A DNA stretch of 29,744 bases from Bacteroidota bacterium (GCA_023409975.1 JAEYQO010000061.1:1-29744); one strand, 5' to 3'; positions 15,495 through 24,315 are shown, counted from the stretch's first letter. Notes: generated by a model not told the origin, from the letters alone. Made by a program: numbers and translations.

Positions 15495-16292
15495 TCAGCG
15501 TTCCAGTATGCGCACTTCCACCCGTCTGTTTCTATGATTTGAAATATCAGCAACGCCATTGATTACCAGTGGTTTTGTATTGCCAAAACCGGTGAAGGAA
15601 AGACGCGAAGCTGGAATCCCGTTCCGGACCAGGAAGTTGTAAACGGCCTCTGCCCGCTTATAGGATAGGGTAGTGGTGCGCATGTACTCCGGTCCCTCAC
15701 GGTCATAGATACAGCAAACATGCCCCTCCAGCCGGATCTTCAACTGCGGGTTTCGCTGCAGGGTTGCCAGCAGTCCATAAAGTACCGGCATGGAACTGCG
15801 TAGCAAGGTCGGAGAGCCCCCCTCAAATTCCAGGTTCTGCAATACCATCACTTCATCTTTCTGCAGATTGGAAAGGGCAGGAAAGAGCGTGGAATCCATT
15901 TCCGGGAGCTGATCAACCACCACAGCCACCCATCGCTCATCATCGGAACTGGTATCTATCGTCGTATTAAGGGGAGGGTCACCTAGACGGGACGCCATAA
16001 CAGGCTGCCGGGCATTACGGCGTTCTATATAAGCCCGGATGCTGGCAATCCTTCTGCCCGCAAGTGAGGTGTCGTTTGTTTTGCCCTCACCCCCGGGTCC
16101 GAATAGTTGCAGCGCCCCCTCGCTGAATGTTCCCTGCCGCGCAAGAAAGGCATCAAGAATCTTTGCAACAGGTATGTTTACCTGGTCGGAGCCTTTATTG
16201 AAATAGATCAATAGCGTATCCGTCTGTGCCTCTGCATCGGCTGACAGCATCTGCAGTAACAGCAGCACAAGGAACGGAATACCGGATCTCAT
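15495..16292 (-). CDS. Secreted OmpA-family protein with two OmpA-like modules
   Basis: From ATG 16292 the protein has 265 residues. A signal peptide (MRSGIPFLVLLLLQMLSADAEAQ) is followed by a first, degenerate OmpA-like module (LIYFNKGSDQVNIPVAKILDAFL, later TNDTSLAGRRIASIRAYIERR). The canonical C-terminal module spans about residues 150-265 (KIRLEGHVCCIYDREGPEYM, LSYKRAEAVYNFLVRNGI, RLSFTGFGNTKPLV, ending NHRNRRVEVRILE). The second should bind peptidoglycan through the conserved Asp and Arg. No beta-barrel domain is present, so it is a periplasmic linker rather than a porin. It lies 71 nt after gldD on the same strand, suggesting a link to envelope or gliding machinery. A TTG nine bases upstream is a weaker alternative start. 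Confidence 0.88.
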   Translation of the reverse strand: MRSGIPFLVLLLLQMLSADAEAQTDTLLIYFNKGSDQVNIPVAKILDAFLARQGTFSEGALQLFGPGGEGKTNDTSLAGRRIASIRAYIERRNARQPVMASRLGDPPLNTTIDTSSDDERWVAVVVDQLPEMDSTLFPALSNLQKDEVMVLQNLEFEGGSPTLLRSSMPVLYGLLATLQRNPQLKIRLEGHVCCIYDREGPEYMRTTTLSYKRAEAVYNFLVRNGIPASRLSFTGFGNTKPLVINGVADISNHRNRRVEVRILER

Positions 16293-16363
16293 TTTTATCA
16301 AACGCTCACTCTCGATTTTTGTTACACAATTTCCCTTCCAGCTCCCGCGTTTTTCTTACCCTT

Positions 16364-16966
16364 TTAGCGGGTTTCCTCACCCCACTGCAGGGTTTCAAAC
16401 ATATGTTGCATGTCCTGCAGGAGAAATTCGTTGGCCGGACGCAACGAATCAGCATTCGGCGAAACATCGAAGTACAATGCTCCGCGCATAAAATGTCTGA
16501 AAGAATCGGTAGCGATGAACTGGTAGGCAGAGGCCGCATTCCCACCTACATTGAACAGTGTTCCGTAAACATTGTTTGGGTTGTTGATGGGCCGGTCCTG
16601 GATAAAATCCGCTCGTTTCGTATGGGCAGTATAGGACATTTCCCAGGTGTCTTCCATTAATTGATCAAGCGTATGCTCCCTGTCAATCTTTTTATAGGAA
16701 ATGTATATTCTGCCGCCAATGGAAGGGAAGTCAATATTAATCCAATAGGGGTTCTCCGGTTTTTGCCCGAAAAACAAGGTGTCCTTAATGATCCGCGCAT
16801 AGGTTGGATACTCAAAGGAATAGGGGAAACCGGGTTCGTTGAAGGACTGATATTCGTGTTGGGGAAGCTCTACTCTTGCATATCCCCTGGGCTTGGGTGT
16901 ATAGGTCGTAGGGCGGCAGGAAACAACAAGTAGGCAGAATAGTCCCAGTGTCAGCATCATCCTCAT
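16364..16966 (-). CDS. gldD: Gliding motility lipoprotein GldD
   Basis: The 200-residue lipoprotein has a lipobox LLVVSC, with Cys17 as the predicted lipid-modified residue. The body follows the GldD pattern: YTPKPRGYARVELPQHEY, FPYSFEYPTYARI, the NPYWINIDFP stretch, IYISYKKI, MSYTAHTKRADFIQDRP, NVGGNAASAYQFIATDS, FRHFMRGALYFDVSPNADSL, PANEFLLQDM and a final TLQW. GldD is needed for gliding and for the T9SS in Flavobacterium; its exact place in the machine is not settled. In many genomes gldE lies beside it, but here the upstream neighbour is isocitrate dehydrogenase with a terminator between, and a CorC-family gene lies two genes downstream. Confidence 0.93.
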   Translation of the reverse strand: MRMMLTLGLFCLLVVSCRPTTYTPKPRGYARVELPQHEYQSFNEPGFPYSFEYPTYARIIKDTLFFGQKPENPYWINIDFPSIGGRIYISYKKIDREHTLDQLMEDTWEMSYTAHTKRADFIQDRPINNPNNVYGTLFNVGGNAASAYQFIATDSFRHFMRGALYFDVSPNADSLRPANEFLLQDMQHMFETLQWGEETR

Positions 16967-17030
16967 GTTCCAAAACTATGAATTCCAACGAAAATCCACA
17001 CGGCAGAGGGGTAACTGTGATGACGGATGC

Positions 17031-17059
17031 AAAAAAAAGAGCAGGCCGCGGCCTGCTCT
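17031..17059 (-). terminator. Strong Rho-independent terminator of the icd transcript
   Basis: A perfect inverted repeat AGAGCAGGCC-GC-GGCCTGCTCT (17038-17059) is followed, on the minus strand, by eight U (A run at 17031-17038). It lies 22 nt after the icd stop and separates icd from gldD. Confidence 0.93.
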
Positions 17060-17081
17060 TATATAACTGAATTATTTTTTT

Positions 17082-18323
17082 TTATGCCGATACTGAAGTG
17101 GCCCTCTTAGCTTTCAGATTGGCATCCAATGCCTCGAGGAATTCTTCTGTATGAAGGTAATGGTCACCATGGCTCACCTTATTGCCATGAATCGCTACAG
17201 CGAGGTCCTTGGTCATTTTACCACTTTCCACTGTTTCGATGCAAACTTCTTCCAGCGCCTGGCAGAAGTCGATCAATTCCTGGTTGCCGTCCAGCTTGCC
17301 ACGGAACGCAAGACCACGGGTCCAGGCAAATATGGATGCAATTGGATTTGTAGATGTTGGTTTGCCTTTCTGATGCTCACGGTAGTGACGCGTTACAGTG
17401 CCGTGGGCAGCCTCAGCTTCCATGGTTTTGCCGTCAGGTGTCACCAGAACAGAGGTCATCAGACCTAATGATCCAAAGCCCTGGGCCACGGTATCACTCT
17501 GAACATCGCCATCATAGTTTTTACATGCCCAGACAAAATTGCCATTCCATTTCAAAGCACTGGCCACCATGTCATCGATCAGTCGGTGCTCATAAACCAG
17601 TCCTGCACCATCCATCTGCTGCTTGAACTCATTCTGATACACTTCTTCAAAAATGTCCTTAACCCGGCCGTCATATTTCTTGAGGATGGTATTCTTTGTA
17701 GAAAGATAAAGCGGCCATTTCTTCTGAAGTGCCATGTTGAAACAGGCACGTGCAAAACCTCTAATGGATTCGTCTGTATTGTACATGGCTAGTGCTACGC
17801 CATCTCCTTTGAATTGATACACTTCATGCTCGACGGTCTCACCATTCTCCCCTTCAAATTTGATCGTGAGCTTGCCTTTTCCTTTTATTACCATATCGGT
17901 AGCCCGGTACTGATCCCCAAATGCATGACGACCTACAATGATAGGTGCATCCCAGTTGGTAACAAGGCGCGGAACGTTTTTGATCACGATGGGCTCGCGA
18001 AATACGGTACCGTCGAGGATGTTCCTGATCGTACCGTTAGGGCTCTTCCACATCTGTTTCAGATTGAACTCCTTCACGCGTGCTTCATCAGGTGTGATCG
18101 TAGCGCATTTGATACCGACACCGTATTCCTTTATAGCATGGGCAGCGTCCACTGTCACCTGGTCATTCGTCTCATCACGATGCTCGAGCCCCAGATCGTA
18201 GTATTTTATGTCCACCTCGACATAAGGAAGAATGAGTTTATCCTTAATAAACTTCCAGATAATCCGTGTCATCTCATCACCGTCAAGCTCTACTACCGGA
18301 TTGGCAACTTTAATTTTTGACAT
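17082..18323 (-). CDS. icd: NADP-dependent isocitrate dehydrogenase (eukaryote-like homodimeric type)
   Basis: From ATG 18323 (MSKIKVANPVVELDGDEMTR) the protein has 413 residues, close to human IDH1 in length. The substrate-binding segment SPNGTIRNILDGTVFREPI contains Arg100 and Arg109, and GRHAFGDQYRATD contains Arg132, all three at the same positions as in human IDH1. Downstream are YKNYDGDVQSDT-like and AAHGTVTRHYREHQKG segments for metal and NADP binding. It turns isocitrate into 2-oxoglutarate and CO2 and makes NADPH in the citric acid cycle. A GTG 33 nt upstream is in frame but adds an unrelated basic peptide. It forms a single-gene transcript with its own promoter-like sequence and terminator. 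Confidence 0.97.
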   Translation of the reverse strand: MSKIKVANPVVELDGDEMTRIIWKFIKDKLILPYVEVDIKYYDLGLEHRDETNDQVTVDAAHAIKEYGVGIKCATITPDEARVKEFNLKQMWKSPNGTIRNILDGTVFREPIVIKNVPRLVTNWDAPIIVGRHAFGDQYRATDMVIKGKGKLTIKFEGENGETVEHEVYQFKGDGVALAMYNTDESIRGFARACFNMALQKKWPLYLSTKNTILKKYDGRVKDIFEEVYQNEFKQQMDGAGLVYEHRLIDDMVASALKWNGNFVWACKNYDGDVQSDTVAQGFGSLGLMTSVLVTPDGKTMEAEAAHGTVTRHYREHQKGKPTSTNPIASIFAWTRGLAFRGKLDGNQELIDFCQALEEVCIETVESGKMTKDLAVAIHGNKVSHGDHYLHTEEFLEALDANLKAKRATSVSA

Positions 18324-18351
18324 ATAGCTTCGTTTAGATTTGGTTTTATGG

Positions 18352-18403
18352 CCCACCCTCCGGGAGGCCGCCCTGCCTCTTTCGATTACCTGGCAGGGGT
18401 GGG
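18352..18403 (-). promoter_or_regulatory. Compact three-way-junction-like element before icd
   Basis: Plus-strand coordinates: CCCAC (18352-18356) pairs with GTGGG (18399-18403). Inside it, CCTC (18357-18360) pairs with GAGG (18364-18367) around CGG, and CCCTGCC (18371-18377) pairs with GGCAGGG (18392-18398) around a 14-nt loop. Only three bases (CCG) are unpaired at the junction. It sits between the promoter-like -7 element and the start codon, but the predicted start point falls inside the outer stem. Confidence 0.5.
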
Positions 18404-18433
18404 CAAATTTATAAAAATATGTGAGCTGCCGAA
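18404..18433 (-). promoter_or_regulatory. Bacteroidota-type promoter for icd
   Basis: The minus strand has TAAATTTG (18404-18411), an exact TAnnTTTG match, with TTC (18431-18433; consensus TTG) 19 nt upstream. The predicted start point is about 75 nt before the icd ATG. Confidence 0.6.
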
Positions 18434-18497
18434 AAATACTGGCTTTCCGGTCTGTTGTGTATAGTTTTACCGCGCCGCGTTACCATTTGGATTGAAG

Positions 18498-19892
18498 ATG
18501 TTGAAAAATTGGCTCTATAGAATCAGGAACCGTGCTAAGAATATCTTTGATCTGTTCACTAACGAACAGGTCAGGATCAATGTGCTTCAGGCAATTCCGT
18601 TCTGGATCGCCTCTGTTCTGACGGGTCTGCTGGCTGTTGGATACACAAAGCTTTTCGGATTATCTGAAGACCTGCTTCAGTATCTTCTGTCGGTCAACAA
18701 GCTTTTAATTTTCGTCATTGCTCCCGGATTTTTTGTTGCGGGTTGGTTCCTCGTTAAACTTGCTCCGGCTGCGCGGGGTAGCGGCATCCCTCAGGTGATG
18801 GCCAGCATTGAACTATCAGGAGCCCGGGGTGAAGCACAGACCGGTGTGCTGTTGGGTTTAAGGATTATCATTATTAAAATCCTATCCAGTATGTGCATGG
18901 TATTGGGCGGCGGTGCCATTGGTAGGGAAGGCCCTACTATCCAGATCGCGGGATCTGTGTTCTACCTTGTTAACCGCTGGATTCCTTCCTCCTGGCCCAG
19001 ATTGTCTTCACGGAGCTTCGTGCTTACGGGAGCTGCCGCCGGACTGGCCGCAGCGTTCAATACACCATTGGGGGGAATTGTGTTTGCTATTGAGGAACTG
19101 GCCCGGATCCATCTGAGTTTTTTCAGGACCGCTCTGTTCACCGCAGTGATCATTGCAGGTCTGACCGCCCAGGGCATCCTGGGTCGCTACCTCTATCTGG
19201 GTTATCCCGATGTCTCCAACCTGCACCCACTGGCATTCCTGATGGTGATCGCTGTGGCCATAGTAGCTGGCCTGTCAGGTGGCTTCATGGGCAAGATGAT
19301 CATCAGGATGATGAAATGGAAGCAAAATCTGAACGGCAGGCAACATCTGTTTTTTGCGCTGCTTGCCGGACTGCTTGTAGCGACAACGGCTTATTTCGTA
19401 AATGAACAGGTGTTGGGCTCGGGAAAGGACATCATAAACGATACGCTGTTTACCCATGAGAAAGAAATTCGCTGGCATAGTATGGTCGCCAGAATCCTGG
19501 GTCCGGTGCTGTCGTTCAATGTGGGGGCTGCCGGTGGGGTTTTCGCACCTTCACTCGGCGCCGGAGCATCGGTAGGCGCTTTTATAGCCTCTATCTTCCA
19601 GATCTCCGGCCCGACAGCAAACATTCTCATCCTCGGGGCTATGGTGGGTTTCCTGACCGGTGTCACTCGTTCCCCCTTCACCGCCGCGATTCTGGTACTC
19701 GAAATGACGGACCGCCACAGTGTTATTTTTCACCTGATGCTGGCAGCTATGGTAGCGAACATCGCAGCGCTGGTCATTGATAAAAGATCCCTGTACGAAC
19801 ACCTTAAGATGATTTACCTGAAGGAAGCAATGGATCCCCGGGATGAAGATGACGACCGTGCAAAGGGCGCACAGCCACTGAAGGATACCTGA
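18498..19892 (+). CDS. ClC-family chloride channel or chloride/proton antiporter
   Basis: From ATG 18498 the protein has 464 residues and about 10-12 membrane helices, the full ClC core. The selectivity motifs are GSGIP (94-98) and GREGP (142-146, with the gating glutamate Glu144). The FNTPLGGIVFAIEEL segment carries the Glu pair 199-200, matching the internal proton glutamate of E. coli ClC, so exchange of chloride for protons is more likely than channel activity. GGVFAPSLGAGASVGAF is the third conserved signature. A tyrosine in the last helix (KRSLYEHL) fits the inner chloride-coordinating residue. There is no CBS domain. It is divergent from icd and followed by the protease gene. An upstream TTG at 18492 is less likely. 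Confidence 0.93.
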   Translation: MLKNWLYRIRNRAKNIFDLFTNEQVRINVLQAIPFWIASVLTGLLAVGYTKLFGLSEDLLQYLLSVNKLLIFVIAPGFFVAGWFLVKLAPAARGSGIPQVMASIELSGARGEAQTGVLLGLRIIIIKILSSMCMVLGGGAIGREGPTIQIAGSVFYLVNRWIPSSWPRLSSRSFVLTGAAAGLAAAFNTPLGGIVFAIEELARIHLSFFRTALFTAVIIAGLTAQGILGRYLYLGYPDVSNLHPLAFLMVIAVAIVAGLSGGFMGKMIIRMMKWKQNLNGRQHLFFALLAGLLVATTAYFVNEQVLGSGKDIINDTLFTHEKEIRWHSMVARILGPVLSFNVGAAGGVFAPSLGAGASVGAFIASIFQISGPTANILILGAMVGFLTGVTRSPFTAAILVLEMTDRHSVIFHLMLAAMVANIAALVIDKRSLYEHLKMIYLKEAMDPRDEDDDRAKGAQPLKDT

Positions 19893-19919
19893 TGGGCGGA
19901 TATTAATCAGACGAATATC

Positions 19920-19949
19920 TTGAATCTTTAATGCGAATGCTGTAATTTG
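19920..19949 (+). promoter_or_regulatory. Promoter-like element before the subtilase gene
   Basis: TTG (19920-19922), a 20-nt spacer and TAATTTG (19943-19949), one base shorter than TAnnTTTG. It would start transcription about 15 nt before the ATG at 19971. Confidence 0.45.
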
Positions 19950-19970
19950 GATGGTTTCAATTGATTCCCC

Positions 19971-22900
19971 ATGTACAGACTACTACTACTATTTTTACTG
20001 GTTTGCGGCCCCGGTTTCCTGAACGCACAACATTTCCGGATACTGCTGGAATCCGGCAGTTTCACTCCTGACCCTGGTATCGAATTACCTACAGCAACCG
20101 AATGGGTGAACGGGCGGTACTATCGGTATCTTCAGTTGAAACGCCTGCCGACCGATGAGGAGCGCGAAACCCTCGAGCAAAAAGGAATCCGGTTTCTGGG
20201 GTACGTACCTGCGAATACATATATCGTTTCTGTTCCTGCAGCGTTCGACTGGGCGAGTCCAATAGTTCCTGAAGTTCGTTCCGTTTCCAGAATAACCGGC
20301 CAGAATAAACTTGATGAATATCTGTCAGAGGGGAAGATTCCAGAATGGATCAAAAGAGGGGGTGGTATTGAATTGGTATTACTACATCATACTGATCTGC
20401 AGACGGAGGAAGTCGTGTCCTGGCTGGAAGCTAAGGGTGCAACCGTCCTGCACGCCCTGAAAGAGCAGAAGGGGCTTCGGATAGCGATCGCAAGCACAGC
20501 CATCCAGTCTTTCGCCAGCCTGCCATATGTTTCTTACCTCGAGGCTGCTGATCCGGAACCGCAACCGGATAATCTTGTAGGGAGAACAGATCATCGTTCG
20601 AACGTGCTGGCCGCTGATTTCGATGCCGGACTACATTTTGACGGTACCGGTGTCAGTGTAGCATTGAATGACGATGGGATTATCGGTCCGCATATCGACT
20701 ACCAGGGTAGGATCTATGGTCAGTTCATCGGCTATAATAATGGCGATCACGGCGATCATTGCGCGGGAACCATTTTTGGTGGCGGAAATCGTTCACCGGT
20801 CAGAAGGGGAATGGCTTTCGGGGCCTCACTGGGTGTCTATGGCGTAGGCGGTGTCTTTGCAAATAACTACCAGGCTTTTGATAGTATCTATCAGCATTAC
20901 AATACCTACAACGTAAGGATCACCTCCACATCGTACAGCAATGGGAATAACACTGGTTACACCACGTTAGCAAGGCTGATGGATATTCATATCAATACAT
21001 TGCCGGATCTGATGCACGTGTTTTCTGCGGGTAATGCGGGTACGGCAAATTATAATTATGGCGCAGGTGCCGGCTGGGGCAATATCACGGGCGGACATAA
21101 ACAGGCAAAGAATGTGATGACGGTAGGGAATGTGACTTACCAGGATGTGTTGGCTAACTCCAGCAGTCGAGGACCTGCAAAAGATGGCAGAATCAAGCCA
21201 GATATCTGTGCTGTTGGTACCAGCGTGAATTCTACCATCGATCCGCATGATTATGAACCCAAGACAGGGACTTCCATGTCCTGCCCGGGTGTTGCTGGTA
21301 CGCTGGCGCAGTTATATCATGCCTATAGATCACTAAACAATGGTGATAATCCCCCCTCAGCACTGATCAAGGCTGCGGTACTGAATACCGGGGATGATCT
21401 GGGAAACCCGGGCCCCGACTACAAGCACGGCTGGGGTCGTATCAATGCGAGGCGTGCCTACACAATTATTAAGGAAGGTCAGTATCTGATCGACAGTGTT
21501 TCTCAGGGAATTCAGAAAACGCATACGATCAATGTACCTGCAGGGCTCGCATCTCTCAGGGTGATGGTCTACTGGCATGACAAGGAAGCTACGGCTGGTG
21601 CCTCACTGGCTCTGGTGAATGATCTGGACCTGACTTTAACGACTCCCGGCGCTCAGTCGGTTTTGCCCTGGGTGCTGAACAAGACAGCTAATGTTACAGC
21701 ACTGAATGCAAATGCAGTCCCGGGGGTTGATACGCTGAATAATGCAGAACAGGTGACCATCGAATCGCCAGCGGCGGGTAACTATACTGTTTCCGTTAAC
21801 GGAACAGCAGTTCCTTTCGGGCCTCAAACCTATGTGGTAGTATATGAATTGGTGGAGGACGAAGTTGTCGTTACTTATCCTCACGGGGGTGAATCTTTGG
21901 AAACTGGTGTGACAGAAACCATACGCTGGGACGCACCTGGCAACACCACAAACTTCAGCCTGCATTACTCCATCAACAACGGTGCTACCTGGAACACCAT
22001 TGCTTCCAGTCTCCCCGCCAGTCAAAGGCATTTCAACTGGACGGTGCCTCAGGTGCTGACCAACCAGGCCCTGGTTCGTGTGACGAGGGGCAGTGATCAG
22101 GGTGTTTCAGATGCACCCTTCCATATCATCGGCAGGCCGGATAATCTGGTTGTTGACTGGGTCTGCCTCGATTCGTTCAAGGTGTCCTATGATCCGGTCA
22201 CGGGAGCTACCGGCTATGTAGTCAGTGTGCTCGGTAATACTTACATGGATTCCGTAGCCTTTTCAACCACCAGTTCCTGCGTTGTGACGAATATCAACAC
22301 TGCCCAGGCAGGCTGGTTCACCGTTCATGCTGTAGGTCCGAACGGGATCATCGGCAGAAAGGCCTATGCAGAACCCTATCCTGCAGCCCCACTAAATTGT
22401 ACCCTGCCGGATGACCTTGGGATCACAGACCTGTTCACTCCAACGGGACTGTCCATCATCAATTGTAATGCCGTCAATGCCTCTGATTCTGTACGGATTC
22501 AGATTCAGAACAATGGTGGTGCACCGATCAGTAATTTCCCCGTCCATTATACGGTCAATGGCGCCGGTCAGGTTTCTGCAACGTTCCCCGGATCCATAGG
22601 TGCCGGTTTATCGACCATCTACACCTTTCCCCAGCCTGTAGCCTTCAATTCGCCGGGAACTTATGAGATTACGGCCTGGGTAGCCCATCCTTCCGATATT
22701 GCGCCCGCCAATGATACGTTCAGTATATCGAAGACGGTTGTTCAGCCTACAGTAGTTTTATCCCCGTTGTCTATGGATTTTGAAAATGAGGCTTTATGTG
22801 ATACGACAGAGAATTGTGAGCTCGAAGTGTGTTTACTGACAGGCGGCTGGATGAACTTAAAGAATAAAGTCGATGACGATATCGACTGGAGAGTACTGGC

Positions 22901-23591
22901 AGGTCCCACACCCACCCGGACGGAGACGGGTAATACCGGACCAATGACAGATAAGACAAAAGGAGACTCGACAGGCCAGTATGTGTACCTGGAAGCCTCC
23001 AATTGCGGCATGCAAACCGCCGTGCTCTTATCGCCCTGTATCGACCTGACGGGTGTTTCAACAGCTACATTGCAATTTTCGAGGCATATGTTTGGTGCCG
23101 GAATGGGTAGTCTTTATATCGATGTGCTACAGAATGGTCAGTGGGTAAACAGCGTCACGCCCTCCTATAGCGGAGACCAGGGTGACCAATGGCACACGGG
23201 TATAGTCGTTTTGGATAACTATGTCGGCAGTGTAATAGCCCTCGGGTTCCGTGGTGTGACAGGAAATTCAGCGTTGAGCGATATGGCGCTTGATGATATC
23301 AGTCTCATTACCACGGTGGAAAATGTAGAACGTCTGGAACATAGCTGGGAATTGAATATTCATCCTAATCCAACGTCGGACTTTGTCACGGTGAATCTCT
23401 CCGGACTGAATGGAAAGGCCACCCTCGTGCTGACAGAAGTCAGCGGACGGGTTTTACAGTTTTCCGAACAGGCTCCTGTAAACAGACTTCTGGAAACAAA
23501 GCTGGATCTGAGGTCCTTAGCCTCGGGCGTGTATTTCCTCACCATCCGTGCCGGCGCAGAATCGGTAACAAGGAAGCTGATTAAATATTAG
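19971..23591 (+). CDS. Subtilisin-like (S8) protease with MAM domain and type A T9SS sorting domain
   Basis: The 1206-residue secreted protein has a signal peptide (about 1-20, ending LNAQ) and an N-terminal region to about residue 210 that may act as a propeptide. The S8 catalytic domain (about 215-500) has Asp234 (ALNDDG), His263 (GDHCAGT), oxyanion Asn355 (SAGNAG) and Ser435 (GTSMSCPG). A beta-sandwich of the subtilase C-terminal type follows, then a fibronectin-like region, a CARDB-like module (about 835-925, IQIQNNGG) and a MAM domain (about 935-1112; DFENE, then GPTPT, STGQYVYLEAS, LSPCIDL and MALDDISLI). The end (PNPTSDFVTVNLSG, to VTRKLIKY) is a type A T9SS domain. It should degrade proteins outside the cell; the MAM part probably mediates binding. 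Confidence 0.94.
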   Translation: MYRLLLLFLLVCGPGFLNAQHFRILLESGSFTPDPGIELPTATEWVNGRYYRYLQLKRLPTDEERETLEQKGIRFLGYVPANTYIVSVPAAFDWASPIVPEVRSVSRITGQNKLDEYLSEGKIPEWIKRGGGIELVLLHHTDLQTEEVVSWLEAKGATVLHALKEQKGLRIAIASTAIQSFASLPYVSYLEAADPEPQPDNLVGRTDHRSNVLAADFDAGLHFDGTGVSVALNDDGIIGPHIDYQGRIYGQFIGYNNGDHGDHCAGTIFGGGNRSPVRRGMAFGASLGVYGVGGVFANNYQAFDSIYQHYNTYNVRITSTSYSNGNNTGYTTLARLMDIHINTLPDLMHVFSAGNAGTANYNYGAGAGWGNITGGHKQAKNVMTVGNVTYQDVLANSSSRGPAKDGRIKPDICAVGTSVNSTIDPHDYEPKTGTSMSCPGVAGTLAQLYHAYRSLNNGDNPPSALIKAAVLNTGDDLGNPGPDYKHGWGRINARRAYTIIKEGQYLIDSVSQGIQKTHTINVPAGLASLRVMVYWHDKEATAGASLALVNDLDLTLTTPGAQSVLPWVLNKTANVTALNANAVPGVDTLNNAEQVTIESPAAGNYTVSVNGTAVPFGPQTYVVVYELVEDEVVVTYPHGGESLETGVTETIRWDAPGNTTNFSLHYSINNGATWNTIASSLPASQRHFNWTVPQVLTNQALVRVTRGSDQGVSDAPFHIIGRPDNLVVDWVCLDSFKVSYDPVTGATGYVVSVLGNTYMDSVAFSTTSSCVVTNINTAQAGWFTVHAVGPNGIIGRKAYAEPYPAAPLNCTLPDDLGITDLFTPTGLSIINCNAVNASDSVRIQIQNNGGAPISNFPVHYTVNGAGQVSATFPGSIGAGLSTIYTFPQPVAFNSPGTYEITAWVAHPSDIAPANDTFSISKTVVQPTVVLSPLSMDFENEALCDTTENCELEVCLLTGGWMNLKNKVDDDIDWRVLAGPTPTRTETGNTGPMTDKTKGDSTGQYVYLEASNCGMQTAVLLSPCIDLTGVSTATLQFSRHMFGAGMGSLYIDVLQNGQWVNSVTPSYSGDQGDQWHTGIVVLDNYVGSVIALGFRGVTGNSALSDMALDDISLITTVENVERLEHSWELNIHPNPTSDFVTVNLSGLNGKATLVLTEVSGRVLQFSEQAPVNRLLETKLDLRSLASGVYFLTIRAGAESVTRKLIKY

Positions 23592-23613
23592 TTTGGATTT
23601 GATTATCAACATT

Positions 23614-23640
23614 AGTCCCGGGGGTGATCCCCCGGGACTT
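23614..23640. terminator. Bidirectional hairpin after the subtilase gene
   Basis: AGTCCCGGGGG (23614-23624) and CCCCCGGGACT (23629-23639) are perfectly complementary around TGAT. It lies between the convergent subtilase and Hsp20 genes. The T tract is poor on both strands. Confidence 0.75.
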
Positions 23641-23694
23641 GAATCTGACCACCAGTAGTCTGGTAGCGCTTAGCCGATGTCTCTCCTTAATTCA

Positions 23695-24162
23695 TCACTG
23701 GATCTGGATGGATCTGGAGATTCTTTTCGCCTCTTCCTTTTTGGGAAGCGTCAGGTAGAGTATGCCGTCCTCATAACGGGCACTGATATTGTTTGGGTCG
23801 ATCGTTTCGTTCAGGGTAAAATTCTGAGAGAATGACTGTTGCTTAAATTCCTTTCGAATCCAGCCTTCATCTTTCTGCTCACTCTCCGATTGCTGCTGGT
23901 AGCTAACAGTCAGCATACTCCCGTTCACACTCAGGTTGAAGTTTTCCTTTTTCAAACCAGGAACCATGATTTCCATTTGATAGTCTGCTGCTGTTTCTCT
24001 TACATTCGTCGGGATCCGGGCGTTTTGATCCAGTCCGTTAAATCCCCAGTAGCCGTCGTCAAAGAACCGGCTCATCTTGTCCTGAAACATCCTGTCCACA
24101 AATCCACTCAAACTGTTTACGGGAAAACCGTTTCCGCTGTTTCTTTTCATGATAGTATTCAT
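23695..24162 (-). CDS. Hsp20 / alpha-crystallin small heat-shock protein
   Basis: The 155-residue protein has a short N-terminal arm (MNTIMKRNSGNG, then FVDRMFQDKMSRFFDD) and an alpha-crystallin domain from about residue 50 (IPTNVRETAADYQMEIMVPG, LKKENFNLSVNGSMLTVSY, and ARYEDGILYLTLPKKEEA near the end, the family's conserved [GA]-x-L-x-x-x-[LI]-P signature). Small heat-shock proteins bind unfolding proteins without ATP and form oligomers. A strong ribosome site GGAGG lies 6 nt before the ATG at 24162. It is a single-gene unit, convergent with the subtilase gene and divergent from the DUF5916 gene. No clear heat-shock promoter was found in the 150-nt gap. Confidence 0.95.
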   Translation of the reverse strand: MNTIMKRNSGNGFPVNSLSGFVDRMFQDKMSRFFDDGYWGFNGLDQNARIPTNVRETAADYQMEIMVPGLKKENFNLSVNGSMLTVSYQQQSESEQKDEGWIRKEFKQQSFSQNFTLNETIDPNNISARYEDGILYLTLPKKEEAKRISRSIQIQ

Positions 24163-24315
24163 AGTTTACCTCCGTTTTTTTCTTGTTTGAATCAAAATGA
24201 ATACCGACCCGGGAACGCTGAAAAACTGACAAGTATCATGAAAAAATTACAGTTAATGCCTGAAAAAACTTCAACGAGGTCTGACTTTAACCTAAGGCGT
24301 TGACAGGAACTGCGG

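Noticed and set aside
24163..24300. Heat-shock or sigma-A-like promoter for the Hsp20 gene
   Set aside because: The best -7 candidate (TCATTTTG on the minus strand) has a mismatch and only a TTC -33 box, and no sigma-32-like boxes were found.
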